A stretch of 54,132 bases of DNA from an uncultured Brachyspira sp. (GCF_910578695.1 NZ_CAJTQJ010000013.1:1-54132), one strand, 5' to 3'. Shown: positions 25,671-35,051, counted from the stretch's first letter. The notes: generated from the sequence alone by a model not told the origin. A program made the numbers and translations.

Positions 25671-26138
25671 ATGGGTTTTACAATGAACACAGCGCTTTTA
25701 TTAGGATATATAGGAGCAGGTTTAATGGTAGGTATGTCTGGTATTGGCAGTGCGGTTGGTACTTCTATTTCTGCTATGACTACAGTAGGTGCTTTAAAGA
25801 AAAACAAAGATGCATTCGGAAGCTGTCTTGTTTTAAGTGCCTTGCCTGGTACTCAGGGGCTTTATGGTTTTGCTGCTTTCTTCATTATGCAGCCTTATTT
25901 AACAGCTGATATAAACATCTTCCAAGGTGCTGCTATATTGGGTGCAGGTATTGCTGTTGGTTTAGCTTGTATGATTTCAGCTATATTCCAAGGTAAAGTT
26001 TGTGCTAATGGTGTTGAAGCTATAGGTAATGGTTATGATGTATTTGGTAACACTATCATCGTTGCTGTATTCCCAGAACTTTATGCTATCGTTTCTTTCG
26101 CTACAGCATTCTTAATCAGCGGTGTTTTAGGTGCTTAA
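25671..26138 (+). CDS. atpK: V-type ATPase subunit K (proteolipid ring)
   Basis: 155 residues with four membrane helices, a tandem double-hairpin proteolipid as in Enterococcus NtpK. The ion-site positions align with NtpK at a constant offset of three: Leu58, Thr61 and Gln62 in ALPGTQGLYG, Gln107 in FQGKV, and Glu136 in FPELYA. All five are the Na+ ligand residues known for NtpK, so Na+ is the likely coupling ion. AAGGAG lies before the ATG. Its codons favour C-ending forms more than its neighbours, consistent with high expression of a multi-copy subunit. Confidence 0.95.
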   Translation: MGFTMNTALLLGYIGAGLMVGMSGIGSAVGTSISAMTTVGALKKNKDAFGSCLVLSALPGTQGLYGFAAFFIMQPYLTADINIFQGAAILGAGIAVGLACMISAIFQGKVCANGVEAIGNGYDVFGNTIIVAVFPELYAIVSFATAFLISGVLGA

Positions 26139-26170
26139 TTAAGAATTATTAATAAAAGTGAAATAAATTA

Positions 26171-26208
26171 AATCCGTAGGAGTTATGATAGCTCTTACGG
26201 ATTTTTTT
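26171..26208 (+). terminator. Rho-independent terminator of the V-ATPase operon
   Basis: A 12-base stem with one G-U pair (26171-26182 with 26192-26203) and a 9-base loop is followed by seven T. It lies 32 bases past the subunit K stop. Confidence 0.92.
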
Positions 26209-26273
26209 ATTTTGTTAATAAAAATTTTATTATTGCCGGCTATAAATTCGATTAATAATAGCTGATAATTGAT

Positions 26274-26540
26274 ATTATAAAAATTGTGCGTACCTGCTAT
26301 TCGTAAGAATGGCAGAGTTTATTAAAAACAATAATAAAAAAGCGAGCCGATGCAGTTAAAGCGACGCCTGCCAACACTGTAGCGGACTTCGTAGGCGAAT
26401 AACAGGGAATAATTAAAAATAAAGTAATTTTAAAGCTATAAACGAAAAGCTTATAACTGACGAAGGAAGTTATAAGCTGATTTAAAGTGAGTTTATCGCT
26501 AGCAATAATAAAAATAATTTTTATTAGTAATAATAAAAAA
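26274..26540 (+). repeat. Composite interspersed repeat, copy R4
   Basis: The core (TATAAAAATTGTGCGTACCTG, CTATTCGTAAGAATGGCAG in shorter pieces) is followed by the GCGAGCCGA...GTTAAAGCGA module, here without the palindrome found in R7 and R8. It ends with AGTTTATCGCTAGCAATAAT. It fills most of the gap between the V-ATPase terminator and purM. The 91-codon reading frame on its minus strand shares the segment ARFFII-FNKLCHS with one in R8 and is a by-product of the repeat. Confidence 0.8.
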
Positions 26541-26654
26541 AGCTGTAAGATATTTAAATTAGAGTTTATCAATATTAAAAAAATTATATATTTAATATAA
26601 ATTTACTATTTTTTATAGCCCTAAACCTTATTTTTATTATCAAAAAAAATTTTC

Positions 26655-26682
26655 TTGTAAATATAAAAAATATTGATATACT
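26655..26682 (+). promoter_or_regulatory. Sigma-70 promoter for purM-purN
   Basis: TTGTAA (26655-26660) and TATACT (26677-26682) are separated by 16 bases, about 37 bases before the purM ATG. Confidence 0.6.
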
Positions 26683-26719
26683 TAATTACTATTTCATTAT
26701 AAAAATAAGGAAATTATTT

Positions 26720-27733
26720 ATGAGTATTTCTTATAAAGACAGCGGAGTCAGCAGGGAAGAAGGTTATAAAGCTGTTACTCTTATGAAAGAAGTTGTAGCC
26801 AAAACTATGCATACAAATGTACTTAATAGTATAGGCAGTTTTGGTGCTATGTATGAACTTGGAAAATATAATAATCCTGTATTGGTGTCTGGAACTGACG
26901 GAGTAGGGACTAAATTAGAGATAGCATTTTCTATGAAAAAGTATGATACTATTGGAATAGATGCAGTTGCTATGTGCGTTAATGATGTGCTTTGTCATGG
27001 TGCAAAACCTATTTTCTTTTTAGATTATATTGCATGCGGAAAATTAAATGGAGAAACTGCTGCTTTGATAGTGAAGGGTATTGCTGACGGCTGTTATGAT
27101 TCTGGGGCTGCTTTAATAGGAGGAGAAACGGCTGAAATGCCCGGTTTTTATAAAGACGGAGATTATGATATAGCTGGTTTTTGTGTAGGCGTTGTAGAGA
27201 AAGATAAAATTATTGATGGTTCTAAAACAGCTGAAGGCGATGCTGTTATAGGTATTGCTTCTTCTGGATTTCACAGCAATGGATTTTCACTGATAAGAAA
27301 ACTTGTAAGAGATTATAATGCTGTATATGAAGATAAAAAGATAGGAGAAACTCTTTTAACTCCTACAAAAATATATGTCAAAAAAATTCTTCCTCTGCTG
27401 GAAAAATATAATATTAAAGGTATGGCACATATTACAGGAGGCGGCTTGATTGAAAATGTTCCTCGTTCTATTGCTAGAGGATACAAGGCTGTAATAAAAA
27501 AGGATAGTTTTATTACTCCTAATATATTTAATTATATACAGTATCTTGGCAATATAAAAGAAGAAGAGATGTATAATACTTTCAATATGGGTATTGGTTT
27601 TGTGATAATAGCTTCTAAAGAGGATAAGGATAATATTATAAATGATTTGCAGTTTCAAAATGAAGAGGTATATGAGATTGGCTATATTTCTAAAAATGAC
27701 AGAGATGATGAGAGCGGTATATGTTTAGAATAG
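26720..27733 (+). CDS. purM: Phosphoribosylformylglycinamidine cyclo-ligase (AIR synthetase)
   Basis: 337 residues, full length. SGTDGVGTKLEIAF, DAVAMCVNDVLCHGAKPIFF in two parts, ALIGGETAEMPGFY and GIASSGFHSNGFSLIRKL are the PurM signatures; HITGGGLIENVPR follows. It closes the imidazole ring in step five of de novo purine synthesis. AAGGAAAT lies before the ATG. The 3' end overlaps purN by 13 bases. Confidence 0.96.
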   Translation: MSISYKDSGVSREEGYKAVTLMKEVVAKTMHTNVLNSIGSFGAMYELGKYNNPVLVSGTDGVGTKLEIAFSMKKYDTIGIDAVAMCVNDVLCHGAKPIFFLDYIACGKLNGETAALIVKGIADGCYDSGAALIGGETAEMPGFYKDGDYDIAGFCVGVVEKDKIIDGSKTAEGDAVIGIASSGFHSNGFSLIRKLVRDYNAVYEDKKIGETLLTPTKIYVKKILPLLEKYNIKGMAHITGGGLIENVPRSIARGYKAVIKKDSFITPNIFNYIQYLGNIKEEEMYNTFNMGIGFVIIASKEDKDNIINDLQFQNEEVYEIGYISKNDRDDESGICLE

Positions 27734-28281
27734 CTGTTTTAATTTCCGGGGGAGGAAGTAATTTAAAGTCCTTAATAGAATCTCAGGATAATAATTATTA
27801 TAAAATAGATGTGGTTATTGCTGACAGAGTATGCGGGGGCTTAAATATAGCAGAAAATGCAGGCATAAAAGCAATTCTTATAGACAGAAAAATATATAAA
27901 AAAGAATTATTTGAAAAGATAGATGAAGAGCTTTATAATATAGATTTGATAGTATTGGCAGGCTTTTTATCCATAGCCGACAGCAATTTTATAAGTAAGT
28001 GGACAAATAAAATTATAAATATTCACCCGTCTCTCCTTCCTAAATATGGAGGAAAGGGAATGTATGGTATTAATGTTCATAAAGCTGTTATACAAAATAA
28101 TGAAAAAGAGTCAGGATGCACTGTGCATTATGTTACGGACACGATAGACGGAGGCGATATAATAATGCAGTCTAAAGTGGAAGTTAAAGAAAATGACACT
28201 CCTGAGATTTTACAAAAACGTGTATTAAGAGAAGAGCATAAATTACTTCCAAGTGCCGTAAAAAAATTATCTAAAAATTAA
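27721..28281 (+). CDS. purN: Phosphoribosylglycinamide formyltransferase
   Basis: 186 residues. The N-terminal AVLISGGGSNLKSLIES binds the ribonucleotide. The catalytic Asn-His-Asp triad is seen in IINIHPSLLPKYGGKGMYG and YVTDTIDGGDIIMQ. It formylates GAR with 10-formyltetrahydrofolate. Translation is coupled to purM by the overlap. Its stop lies two bases from the end of the convergent anti-sigma gene. Confidence 0.96.
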   Translation: MFRIAVLISGGGSNLKSLIESQDNNYYKIDVVIADRVCGGLNIAENAGIKAILIDRKIYKKELFEKIDEELYNIDLIVLAGFLSIADSNFISKWTNKIINIHPSLLPKYGGKGMYGINVHKAVIQNNEKESGCTVHYVTDTIDGGDIIMQSKVEVKENDTPEILQKRVLREEHKLLPSAVKKLSKN

Positions 28282-28282
28282 A

Positions 28283-28759
28283 TTATTTTGCCATATAATA
28301 CATATAGGCAGACATTATTAGTATTTCATTTTCAGCATATTTTTGATTATCATTTTCTGCATCAATATTATAATCAAAATAGCTTGAAAATGGTGCATAA
28401 TCATCTTCTTTTGCATCATAATCTGTAATTAAAGAGGCTGTCATAGATGTTAAATCAGAATTACTGTTTTTATTATTATATATTACTGATATTCCAAGAA
28501 ATATTAATAAAGCAGCTGCTATTGAAGTTATAGAAGCTATTATTTTTTTATTTGCAAATAAATGCTTTGTTTTTTTATTAATTTTAATATTCTCTATACC
28601 TAAAAGTATAGATGACATAGAATTAATTTCATTTTGAAATTTTTGACAGGATTTACATAAAGCTAAATGTTTTTCCATTTCTAAAATTTCATTTTTGTCT
28701 AAATCATTATCCTTATATCTGCTAATAAGTATTTCATAATATTTATGATTTTTTTTCAT
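28283..28759 (-). CDS. Zinc-finger anti-sigma factor (membrane-spanning)
   Basis: 158 residues. The N-terminal anti-sigma zinc finger reads HLALCKSCQ with His31, Cys35 and Cys38. One membrane segment spans about 73-95, leaving some 60 residues outside. The ATG overlaps the stop of the ECF sigma gene as ATGA, so production is coupled one to one, as in known sigma/anti-sigma pairs. It should hold the ECF factor at the membrane until an envelope signal releases it. Confidence 0.85.
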   Translation of the reverse strand: MKKNHKYYEILISRYKDNDLDKNEILEMEKHLALCKSCQKFQNEINSMSSILLGIENIKINKKTKHLFANKKIIASITSIAAALLIFLGISVIYNNKNSNSDLTSMTASLITDYDAKEDDYAPFSSYFDYNIDAENDNQKYAENEILIMSAYMYYMAK

Positions 28760-29334
28760 AAGCTCACCCCCATTTTTTTCATATAGGACAGAAGTTTTTT
28801 TCTTGCCCTAAATATTCTAGTTCTAACTGTATTGACAGGCAAATCTAGTTTTTCAGATATTTCATTATAAGAATAATTTTCATATTCAGCCATAATTAAA
28901 GGTATGCGGAAATCATCTTCCAATTTTGATAATGCATCGGCAAGTATTATTTTATGTATGCTGTTATCATTATCCGATTCCTGCAATTGAGAATTTCTAT
29001 ATTCTTTTAATCTATATTTTTTCTCCCTCTCTTTTTTTCTTATATAATCTACTGCCCTATTAAAAGAAACTCTGTAAAGCCAAGTATATATTTTGCTTCT
29101 TCCTTCAAAACTTTCTCTTTTAATATAAAAACTTACAAAAACATCTTGTATAATTTCTTCTGCATCATCTATATTAGAAATCATAGAATAAACTAAATTA
29201 AATAAAGGCTTTTTATACATTTCTATAAACTGTTTATAAGCCTCTTCATCGCCTATTTTAAATGCTTCTATATTTTCTTCTTTATTTTTTTCTATATTTT
29301 CATTATTTTCTTTATAAGCCATAATAATGCTCAT
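28756..29334 (-). CDS. ECF-family RNA polymerase sigma factor (RpoE/SigW-like)
   Basis: 192 residues. Region 2 shows FNLVYSMISNIDDAEEIIQD and the -10 reading helix FEGRSKIYTWLYRVSFNRAV. Region 4 shows FRIPLIMAEYENYSYNEISE and KLDLPVNTVRTRIFRARKKL. Regions 1 and 3 are absent, as in ECF factors. AAGG lies before the first ATG. It sits between an Spy-like periplasmic protein gene and its anti-sigma gene, behind an ECF-type promoter, which points to an autoregulated envelope stress response. Confidence 0.92.
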   Translation of the reverse strand: MSIIMAYKENNENIEKNKEENIEAFKIGDEEAYKQFIEMYKKPLFNLVYSMISNIDDAEEIIQDVFVSFYIKRESFEGRSKIYTWLYRVSFNRAVDYIRKKEREKKYRLKEYRNSQLQESDNDNSIHKIILADALSKLEDDFRIPLIMAEYENYSYNEISEKLDLPVNTVRTRIFRARKKLLSYMKKMGVSL

Positions 29335-29342
29335 ATATATCC

Positions 29343-29792
29343 TTAATTTATTGTCATGCAGCTGTTTAATTTAGATTTTTGCTCTGGGGTAAGAACATCT
29401 ATAATATCCAAATCTCTTACTATTCTTATATAATCCCTTAAAGCCTCCTGTTCTTTTTTCTCTTTTATTAATTCTTTTAAAGCATTTCTGTCAGGATTAT
29501 CTTTAATTAATTCTAATTTAATATTATTTTCTATTCTTTTTATCTCTAATTTGATTGGATCTTCTTCTTCTATAAACTTTATAGCTATATCATACATTCT
29601 TTCAGACTGATCATCTGTTAAAATTATTCCTATTTTTCTAAAGAACTGCAGAGGATCATGTCCTAATCTTTTTTCAAATTCAGCTCCTCTTCTTCTATGT
29701 CCGCGATGACCTGGACCATTAGGACCAGGCTGAGCGAAAATAGACAAAGATAATAATAATATTATAGACATAGTGTAATATATTTTATTCAT
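29343..29792 (-). CDS. Spy/CpxP/ZraP-like periplasmic stress protein
   Basis: 149 residues with a signal peptide ending around SIFA-QPGPNG. The mature protein starts with a Gly/His/Arg-rich stretch (GPGHRGHRRRG) that could bind metal. It is then all helical with two LTxxQ-type motifs (ILTDDQSERM and VLTPEQKSKL), the mark of the CpxP/Spy family. Such proteins sense or chaperone misfolded envelope proteins or metals. First gene of the ECF operon, so it may act as the periplasmic input to the anti-sigma factor; that role is inference. Confidence 0.75.
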   Translation of the reverse strand: MNKIYYTMSIILLLSLSIFAQPGPNGPGHRGHRRRGAEFEKRLGHDPLQFFRKIGIILTDDQSERMYDIAIKFIEEEDPIKLEIKRIENNIKLELIKDNPDRNALKELIKEKKEQEALRDYIRIVRDLDIIDVLTPEQKSKLNSCMTIN

Positions 29793-29847
29793 AAACTCTC
29801 CTTATCATAAATGATTTTTATTTATATTATTTATTATCTTTGATGTA

Positions 29848-29875
29848 TTAGACGATAATAACATAAAAAAGTTCC
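29848..29875 (-). promoter_or_regulatory. ECF (RpoE/AlgU-type) promoter of the sigma operon
   Basis: On the minus strand GGAACTT (29869-29875) and CGTCTAA (29848-29854) are 14 bases apart, that is GAACTT-N16-TCTAA. This is the classical pattern of RpoE/AlgU-type promoters. It stands about 55 bases before the first gene of the operon that encodes an ECF factor. The remainder of 29793-30114 shows no other feature I can support. Confidence 0.75.
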
Positions 29876-30114
29876 CTATTTTTTAATAGAAATAATATTT
29901 TTTATTCAGTTTTTTTAATAATATATTTTAGAAATTAAATTTATTAATTTGTATTCTTTAATAATTATTATAAGTTTTTAATAATTTCGGCTTATTTTTT
30001 TACTAATTAATTATTAAAAAGTTTATTATATCAAATTTAGTATTTTTAGCTTTAAAAAAGAAAATTTCTGTATTATAATTTACAGTATTCTAATTAAGTA
30101 TTCGGATTATAAAA

Positions 30115-31185
30115 ATGTATAAAATAATTTCTTTAGATGAAAAAACAAAAATAATAAAACTTCTGTATAATAATAAAAGCGATGATTCTAATGCTATGTT
30201 TTCACTTATGAAATATATAAAATCAAAAATAAATGCTGAAATGGAGCAGTGTGAAGATGGCTTTTTATTATTTAATGATAAGAAAAAATATTTATTTTAT
30301 ATAATAGAAAATGACGCTGTATATATAAAGATATTAAATCATGATGATAAAGTAGCCTTTTTAAATTTTAAGTATATGGAAAAGGAATTCAAATCATATA
30401 TAGAAGAAATGAATTTAATAATTTTAAAAGAAAAAATAAAAAATATAAATGATTCTATTAAGGATAATATGTGGCTTGATTTTATGATATCCGAATATGG
30501 AAATGATTTGCATATAATAGCAGGCAATGATTTAAGCTGCTGTCATATTTTAGAAGTTATTTTTAAGAATGCATGTTTTGTACAATGTTCAAAATATTTT
30601 AATGCATGCCCTAATGAATATGATGTATTTTATGCTGCTTCAAATTATGATATTGATGATATTAAAGATTATAAAAATATTAATAAATATTCTGCTGTAA
30701 TTAAAATTAAATCTGATGATGCAAAAAATTATTTTTATATAGTATGCGATGGAATTGAGTTTATTTATAAAGAAGTGAGATATGATTATGATTTTACTTC
30801 TCTCTATACTATAGATAAAGAAAATATAATAAAAAAATATAATCTTAAAAAAGAATCTGACGGCTGGTATCAGGAAAAAGAGAACTCTCATAAAACATTA
30901 ATATTTACAGATAAATTTTTTAATAGAAATGATACTATAGGAATATTATTTAGAATATATAAATTATGTTTTGCTAAGGTTAAATATTTCAGAACTTATA
31001 TATTTAATTTTGAGCCTTATAAATATGATTATAAAAACGGATTTATTCAAACAGAACTTTGGGACGCTGAGTTTTTTAGGCATATTGATTCTGGGTATAT
31101 GATTGATTTAAGATTCCTGCAGTCTATAACTCTTTATGAAGATTTTATAAGTTTTTGTAAGGAATTAGAATCTTTTGAGAAATAA
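30115..31185 (+). CDS. Uncharacterised cytosolic protein
   Basis: 356 residues, not recognised. There is no signal peptide or membrane segment. It is rich in Lys, Ile, Asn, Tyr and Asp, in keeping with very AT-rich codons. It contains a Cys pair (LSCCHIL) and scattered further cysteines without a clear metal motif. The downstream double-DUF445 gene starts 16 bases after its stop and is probably co-transcribed. TATAAT at 30075-30080 could be its -10 element; no good -35 is seen. Confidence 0.7.
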   Translation: MYKIISLDEKTKIIKLLYNNKSDDSNAMFSLMKYIKSKINAEMEQCEDGFLLFNDKKKYLFYIIENDAVYIKILNHDDKVAFLNFKYMEKEFKSYIEEMNLIILKEKIKNINDSIKDNMWLDFMISEYGNDLHIIAGNDLSCCHILEVIFKNACFVQCSKYFNACPNEYDVFYAASNYDIDDIKDYKNINKYSAVIKIKSDDAKNYFYIVCDGIEFIYKEVRYDYDFTSLYTIDKENIIKKYNLKKESDGWYQEKENSHKTLIFTDKFFNRNDTIGILFRIYKLCFAKVKYFRTYIFNFEPYKYDYKNGFIQTELWDAEFFRHIDSGYMIDLRFLQSITLYEDFISFCKELESFEK

Positions 31186-31201
31186 TTAATTGGTATTAAA
31201 A

Positions 31202-34200
31202 ATGGACTTGTTTTTTCAATTATTATTGGGTGCTTTTCTTGGAGCTGTATCAGGATATTATACTAACACTATAGCATTAAAAAAACTGTTTTCAAATAAC
31301 GGAATAATAGCAAGAAAAAGAGATAATTTTATAGATGAAATCAGCAAAATGGTTTCTAAAAAAATTATTAATTATGATTCTATATTCAGAGAAATCAAAA
31401 AAGATAAATTCAAAAATAATATAAAAAAATTTTTTAAAAATCTTAAATTAAATTTAATATCAAAAACTTCTTTAAAAATAAAAAATATAGATGGTTTTAA
31501 TGAAACTAAAAAGAATGTTTTAGATTGGACTAAATTAAATACAAAAGAAAGCGTATCAGTATTATTAGAAATAATATTTAAAAATATTAAGCTGTATGAA
31601 ATAGCAGATGATAGTCAGGCGAAGCATATTATTGAAAGCCTTATGAATAGTTTTTTTAAATATATAAATGATAATAATACTATTAATGCTGTAATTAATG
31701 ATGCTTATTCTAAAAATAATGAAAAATATAATAATATATTAAAAGAGATTATAGATAATATATTGTATCCTTGTAAAAATAATAATGCTTTTCTTTCTTT
31801 TATAAAATCATTAATAAAATATTCAAATTTAGAAAATTGCTTTCATAATCTTTTATCTTCATTATCATCTTATAGTATAAAAGAACTTTTTTCTATATAT
31901 GAGCCTTCAGAAGTAAAAAATATAATTAATAAGTTATTAGAAAATAAAGAGTTTGAAAATATTATAAAAGACATTATAGAAGAGCTTTACAATAGATTCA
32001 AAAATACAGATAAAACAATATATGAATTATTAAATTCAAATATGTCTTATAGATTAAATACTATTCTTTCAGATATTCTGCCTAAATTTATAGATATAAT
32101 AATACCAATAATAAATGAAAATAAGTCTAAACTTGATATCATTATAGAAGAGGCTGTTGATGAAGAGATTGATAAAATAGACGGATTATTTTTACATACT
32201 ATAATTAAGCTTATAAGAAATATATTTTTAAATGATATTGCTGCCAAGTATAAGATTATTGAAAAAGTTATTGAATATATAGAAAAATATAAAGATAATA
32301 TTGATGAGCCTGCCTCTGTTATTACTAATGATATAATGAATTATTTAGCAAATACAAAAATATCCGCTGTATTAAATAATGCAGATAATATAGATAATAT
32401 AAAAGATATGGCAAAGGATATTATTATTTTTAATATAAAAGAGATTCCTGATTCTTGGATAAATAATTTTTTAAATATGAAATTAAATGTATCGGCAGAT
32501 TCTAATACTATAAATAATTTGTATAATTTTTTGCAAAAAGAGATTATAAATTATGCATCATTAAATTCAGATAAAATTATAAATAAATTAAATACTTTAT
32601 TATCAAAAAAAATAGATACTATATTATTATTAAAAGATAATGGTATGATGATTAATAGTATTATAGAAAATAATAGAGAAAGCATAGAAAATTATATATA
32701 TAATATTTACTGTAAGTACAAAGATTATGCTGTATATGATTTATTAAATAATTTTGATTCTGTAATAGAATTATCATTTTTATTATTTGAAGAGTTTATA
32801 GATAAATACTGCAGTTTGAATATGAATGAACTTATTATAAAAAAAGAGAATCAGATAGATGAGTTTATAGATAATAATTCTTATAATTCTATAATTAATT
32901 TTATATCTAAAGAGAAAATATTTATTTCTAATATAATAGATTCTTTAGTTATAAAAATAATAAAAAATAATATGGGTAAATTAAGCAAAGATGAAGTAGC
33001 TAAAATGGCTGATGATTTTATGGGAAAGGAATTAGAGCCTATAAATATATTAGGTGCTTTTCTTGGAGCTTTATTCGGCTTATTAAGTTCTTATTTTTTT
33101 CCTATTAATTCTTTTAATAGTTCTTTTGGATTATTAAATTATATAATAGATCCTTTAGTATATTTGTTTATAGGATTATTAACTAATATTATTGCTATTT
33201 ATTCTATATTTCAGCCTTATGAACCTTTATTCGGCATAAAGAAAAAAGTTTTTTGGGGAGCTGTTGCATGTGATAAAAACAGATTTGCATATTCTATGTC
33301 TAATTTTGTTAATGACAGACTTATGGAAAAAGAAGGTTTATTGTCTATATTGGATAATAAAGATGATATAGAAAATAATTTAATAAAAGATAATTATAAA
33401 ATATTTTTTAATTATATGATTGAAGATGATAAAATAACAAAATTAAATATATTCTCTTATATAAAAAATAATTTAAATAATATTATATTAAATAATACTT
33501 ATAATATAAAATATAATGCTGTTAATTTTTTTATAAAGAAAGATTATTTTAATTTTATTAAAGATAATAATAAAATTAAAAATACTTTGATATCATATAT
33601 AAATAATAATACAGATAATATTTTTATTATAATAATTAAGTACATTTTAAAAAATACTGATTTTATGCCTTTAAAAGAATTTTCTAAGAATATTGTAAGG
33701 GATAATTTGAAAGATTTAAATAGGTTTAGAGATGATATTGTAATTAATATTGTAAAGGCTTTTAATTCTAATTCTTTCAGAGATATAATATTTAATATAG
33801 TTATAGATTTTCTTGATAATGAAATATCAAAAAATAGAAGTAAAAAAATAAAAGAAATGTTCAACGGAGAAATTGTAAATCTTATAAGGGCTAATAATGA
33901 ATTTATTTTTTCTATGATGAAGAATAAATTAAATGAATCATTAAATAATAATAGAGATGAGATAAGCAAGATGATTATAGAAAATATTCCCATAAAAAAT
34001 AATTTTGTGAAGGATTTAACTGATAAGATAGTATTTAATTTAATTAATAATAAACTTCCTATGTTTGCTGATGATATAAAATCAAATATTATTAATATAA
34101 GTTTTGATTTTTTAGATGATAATATTTTATCTAAAGATATTTCATACATATTCGGAAATGATAAGCTATATGAAGAGAGCAGTTTAAGAAGCTATTTATA

Positions 34201-35044
34201 TGATATTATAGATAATAATCAAAGTTTAATATATAAAGTTTTTGATAATATATTTGCTTTATTTGTTAATTGCATTGATTATAAATTATTAGATAAGTAT
34301 ATTGATGCATTTTTTAAGAATACTGATGATGATTTATATAATTTTTTTAAATATATATTTATAAGTATTAATGATAATAATGAGCATATATCCATTGAAA
34401 TAAAAAACTATATAGATAAAAATTTGCATCCTTTAAAAATAAAAGATTGTATAAATATAGAAAAGTATTTTGATAGTATTTTTAATGATATTTTAAAATA
34501 TTCCAAAAACAGTTTTGATAATTTGTTGCTTTCTTCTTTTAAGGATCATAATATAATAGATAATAATAATTTAATTAGAAATGTATTTTTATTATTAGAA
34601 ACTTTGGAATATAATGAATATGTAAATGAATGCATATATAGAGAGTTTAAAAAAATATTATCAAAATTAAGACATGATATTCCTTTTATTATAGATAATA
34701 AGACTAAATATTATTTTTTGAATCTAATTATTAATTGTGCTAAAGATGATATTAATTTGATAATTGATTCTATAGATTTTTCTGCAATTACAAAAGAAGA
34801 AATAGATAATATGAATCCTAAAAATATACATGATGTATTTAATTCTTTTGCTAAAGATTATTTAAATAGATTAAAATTATATGGTATGTTCAGTGCAGTA
34901 GTAGGCATTTTCCTAATTATTATAAAATATATAAGTACATTTAATAGTGATTTGTCAAATATACTAAATATTATACTTATAGTTTGTACTGTTATTTTAT
35001 CTGTATCTATGATTATCAGCATATTGAAAAATATTAAAAATTGA
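31202..35044 (+). CDS. Very large DUF445-type membrane protein with two DUF445-like heads
   Basis: 1280 residues from the ATG at 31202; an in-frame TTG at 31190 would add four residues, but the ATG is the simpler start. The N-terminus LLGAFLGAVSGYYTNTIALK KLF matches the DUF445 beginning (membrane hairpin followed by TN-x-x-A). A second such head starts near residue 616: LGAFLGALFGLLSSYFF then IGLLTNIIAIYSIFQP. Each is followed by hundreds of residues of charged, helix-rich sequence. Two membrane segments close the protein (about 1218-1275). It may be a membrane-anchored, elongated structural protein. Function unknown. Confidence 0.75.
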   Translation: MDLFFQLLLGAFLGAVSGYYTNTIALKKLFSNNGIIARKRDNFIDEISKMVSKKIINYDSIFREIKKDKFKNNIKKFFKNLKLNLISKTSLKIKNIDGFNETKKNVLDWTKLNTKESVSVLLEIIFKNIKLYEIADDSQAKHIIESLMNSFFKYINDNNTINAVINDAYSKNNEKYNNILKEIIDNILYPCKNNNAFLSFIKSLIKYSNLENCFHNLLSSLSSYSIKELFSIYEPSEVKNIINKLLENKEFENIIKDIIEELYNRFKNTDKTIYELLNSNMSYRLNTILSDILPKFIDIIIPIINENKSKLDIIIEEAVDEEIDKIDGLFLHTIIKLIRNIFLNDIAAKYKIIEKVIEYIEKYKDNIDEPASVITNDIMNYLANTKISAVLNNADNIDNIKDMAKDIIIFNIKEIPDSWINNFLNMKLNVSADSNTINNLYNFLQKEIINYASLNSDKIINKLNTLLSKKIDTILLLKDNGMMINSIIENNRESIENYIYNIYCKYKDYAVYDLLNNFDSVIELSFLLFEEFIDKYCSLNMNELIIKKENQIDEFIDNNSYNSIINFISKEKIFISNIIDSLVIKIIKNNMGKLSKDEVAKMADDFMGKELEPINILGAFLGALFGLLSSYFFPINSFNSSFGLLNYIIDPLVYLFIGLLTNIIAIYSIFQPYEPLFGIKKKVFWGAVACDKNRFAYSMSNFVNDRLMEKEGLLSILDNKDDIENNLIKDNYKIFFNYMIEDDKITKLNIFSYIKNNLNNIILNNTYNIKYNAVNFFIKKDYFNFIKDNNKIKNTLISYINNNTDNIFIIIIKYILKNTDFMPLKEFSKNIVRDNLKDLNRFRDDIVINIVKAFNSNSFRDIIFNIVIDFLDNEISKNRSKKIKEMFNGEIVNLIRANNEFIFSMMKNKLNESLNNNRDEISKMIIENIPIKNNFVKDLTDKIVFNLINNKLPMFADDIKSNIINISFDFLDDNILSKDISYIFGNDKLYEESSLRSYLYDIIDNNQSLIYKVFDNIFALFVNCIDYKLLDKYIDAFFKNTDDDLYNFFKYIFISINDNNEHISIEIKNYIDKNLHPLKIKDCINIEKYFDSIFNDILKYSKNSFDNLLLSSFKDHNIIDNNNLIRNVFLLLETLEYNEYVNECIYREFKKILSKLRHDIPFIIDNKTKYYFLNLIINCAKDDINLIIDSIDFSAITKEEIDNMNPKNIHDVFNSFAKDYLNRLKLYGMFSAVVGIFLIIIKYISTFNSDLSNILNIILIVCTVILSVSMIISILKNIKN

Positions 35045-35051
35045 CTTTTAA

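Noticed and set aside
26297..26572. 91-codon minus-strand reading frame between the V-ATPase and purM
   Set aside because: It lies across repeat R4, has no ribosome binding site, and shares the segment ARFFII-FNKLCHS with the frame at 38794-39045 only because both cover the same repeat.
33544..34149. 201-codon minus-strand frame within the double-DUF445 gene
   Set aside because: It is the antisense of a very AT-rich coding region; the Leu/Ile/Ser-rich composition is what reversed Asn/Lys/Asp codons give.
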